From NCBI GenBank assembly GCA_034440615.1, contig JAOTOM010003185.1:62001-126000 (forward strand): DNA of 64,000 nt. Reading direction: 5' to 3'. A model generated the notes under the pieces. The model ran no database searches. It was not told where the DNA came from and was given only the letters and a program-made list of their open reading frames with translations. Positions 62,066 to 64,000 of this stretch are shown piece after piece; the stretch's first letter is position 1; every line of letters begins with the position of its first letter. The stretch comes from Ashinkailepas kermadecensis (taxonomy: Eukaryota > Arthropoda > Thecostraca > Neolepadidae). A program made the position numbers and the translations under genes.

Positions 62066-63458
62066 CATTAGTTTATAAACACGGATCCTTGCATAGTGTG
62101 GGCATGGTTATTCGACGCTTCCCCAGTAATGAATACACCGAGAGACGCCAACACTAGCCGCCCAGTGCGATTAATGGTCCATTTTTGATTAGGTCACCTA
62201 CTCTATATCAGATCTGCATCCGCCATCTGTCTCTCAGCTCCGGTAGAAACACCTAACTACAGACTGCATCTCCAGACTGATAATTGAGCATATCACACCG
62301 AGTGTAGGGATTCCACTGATGCCGTGCTGTCGAAAATATCAAAATATCGGAGCGGATCCCCCCCCCCCCCGGTCCAACATATCAGCTATTGGAATGGGTG
62401 GCGAGACCAAGTTTTCAGAGCAGGTCAGAAACTTTCACATAAGCTTTCTAGCGAGAGATCAAGAACATTTTCGGTGGAGAAATGATAAGTTTCTTGGCAT
62501 CCTTCTGCGCAGGTTGCTTTGTGACTTGTACTTTACATGACTGCTCGCGCCTCACTATCCAAAGGCTGGTCGGGCGGCGCGCGAGGGGTAAAACATATTT
62601 TTCGTCGAAGAAACGCTGTTTTCTGACGAGTAACGAACCAAAATATGCGGGCATGTTCTTTTCCTACAAAGCAGTGCGGTTTTTTTGCAGAGTGCATTCA
62701 CAAGTCAGGCTAGGAAATGCGGCATGTGGAAGACATCCCTCTCCCGGCACCTACTTAGGGATAGGGCCGCGGCAGTATGAAAAGGCGATGTGCTGAGATG
62801 GGAGTGTCGGGTGACTGGAACAGCCACCCTCGCAACTTAGGAGAACTGCTGGAATTAGTCTTTTCAGGATCTCGAACGGACATAGCTGGCTTTAAATGGA
62901 ATAATTCGCTGCCTCAGACTCGGCCGGTGCTCATTCCGTGGATGGACGCGGCTACGCATCCTTGTGAAATTGCAGCATTGTGCTTGGAAGCTGCATAGAA
63001 ATAATCAACAGGACCAGACTTCGGCATTTAACTTGCAGCTGGTGCTGACTGGACGAAGCTTCAGCTTGCCAGCCAAAATGCATTCCCCACTGGTCCTCGC
63101 CGAGTACAGACTTCTAGCCATGCCATAAATGGGGCATAGGACAGCACATGAGGACAACGGTGCAACCATGATTATTTTTATGAGGGAGGATAACATCTGT
63201 AGAAGGCCTCCATCTGAAGGGTGTCTCCTTCAACCAAACCGTATCTTCTTGATAGTAGGGTGGGGTTGCACTCAAATGGTCAGTGCGGGCCTCTCCGATC
63301 TGGAATTGCCCATCAAGGGGGGTTGTATATCTCAGAGCCTCCTGTGGGTCCCGCAAGTGGACCTCCCGCCGCCACGAGGGCAACAACCACCACCTCCTCA
63401 TTGGATTATTTTCATCTTGCATGATATAAAATTATTGATGAAAAATCAACCTCAAGCA
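62066..63458. other. No gene recognised
   Basis: A 104-codon frame (62482-62796) and two overlapping frames near 63.1-63.46 kb on opposite strands have no recognisable motif. The repeat word shared with 59787 lies at 62612-62644. Confidence 0.45.
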
Positions 63459-63466
63459 GGTTGAGT

Positions 63467-63660
63467 CAGAGGTGGATGCAAGGAGGCGCTGGAGGGCATG
63501 TGTCCCCCATTGAAACTGGACGCCCCTCCTGCCGGTAAAAAGCGCCCTTCTGGGAAGGCTCGAATGCACTAACTTGAATTTTTTGCCCGGAGGCGCATCT
63601 TGCAAGGCAAAGGCAACCCTCCGGACATGTACCCCATGACAATCCCTGGATCCGCCCCTA
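63467..63660. mobile_element. hAT-type MITE, 194 bp, perfect 8-bp target-site duplication
   Basis: GGTTGAGT flanks both ends (63459-63466 and 63661-63668). The left end is CAGAGGTGGATGCAAGG. The right end, inverted, is TAGGGGCGGATCCAGGG, giving imperfect inverted repeats. It is non-coding. Its ends relate it to the MITEs at 31083 and 55530. Confidence 0.78.
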
Positions 63661-63668
63661 GGTTGAGT

Positions 63669-64000
63669 GACGTAGCCTACGGCCTGCCTACCTGCAGGTA
63701 CAGGTCGGTTTGAAGAACAATCATTCCCGAATCCCCTCCAACTTTAATGTCACTTTCCTCGTAGTATTTGCATCCAGTGGTTACCTTTATCTCTTTACGC
63801 AATCCTTGAACCATAATCTCAGGTCGAACCTCCAAATGCCCACCCGCCATTAGTGAGCCAAGCCGCTTTCATTACAATCATGGTGACATCCGCGACCGAC
63901 CAGTCATCCGGATCATTTTTGCTAACAAGTGTTTCAGGTTGAATTACCGAGAAGTAGACGCGTAAGGCCACTCGTTCGGGCATCATCGGAATCTACAGTC
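63669..64000. other. No feature seen
   Basis: No repeat, RNA gene or coding signal is supported before the right edge. Confidence 0.5.

Overview
The window is animal nuclear DNA with almost no recognisable host gene. Its non-LTR retrotransposons, piggyBac-type and hAT-type elements, very long (TA)n, (CT)n and (CA)n tracts and many minisatellites fit a repeat-rich invertebrate genome. The repeats dense in TGACCT/AGGTCA would suit a marine invertebrate, but the sequence does not fix the phylum. There are no operons, rRNA or tRNA genes, CRISPR arrays or viral genes that I can support. Most long open frames are translations of tandem repeats.

Layout. 0-5 kb: the endonuclease part of a CR1-like LINE runs off the left edge on the minus strand. 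It is followed by a probable 2.2-kb DNA element carrying an internal inverted repeat, a 65-nt hairpin and a (TA)n tract. 5.9-6.7 kb: a 14-bp minisatellite. 6.8-7.7 kb: first copy of a TTAA-flanked repeat family, with further copies at 36.6, 47.6 and 48.5 kb. 11-13 kb: degenerate minisatellites. 13.6-14.3 kb: an unassigned segment open on both strands. 16.3-17.8 kb: a decayed piggyBac transposase on the plus strand, split by a 16-bp minisatellite. 19.8-22.0 kb: tandem arrays of 50, 101 and 22 bp. 24-29.4 kb: GA-rich microsatellite, a 108-bp duplication and a compound array at 29 kb. 31.1 kb: a 297-bp hAT-type MITE with a perfect 8-bp target-site duplication. 32.1-33.3 kb: a GC-rich minisatellite that produces a false 617-codon frame. 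34.2-35.2 kb: a 122-bp dimeric array and (CA)n, next to a candidate terminal exon at 35.26-35.42 kb. 38.4-43.8 kb: a G-rich strand-asymmetric block and several short arrays. 47.6-49.4 kb: TTAA and hAT-type MITEs.

50.7-55.5 kb is the richest part. An I-type LINE with reverse transcriptase and RNase H lies on the minus strand and is interrupted by a 5'-truncated CR1-like LINE. A 6-bp repeat at both junctions lets the empty site be inferred. 57.2-59.2 kb holds a second nest: a 1.0-kb TTAA element sits inside the last codons of another LINE. 60.9-62.1 kb is a compound (CT)n/(TA)n tract, and 63.5 kb has another hAT-type MITE.

I found no previously undescribed multi-gene system. The most informative signals are the two nested insertions, the TTAA element family (one member packed with nuclear-receptor-type half-sites), the decayed piggyBac transposase and two weak candidates for host coding sequence.
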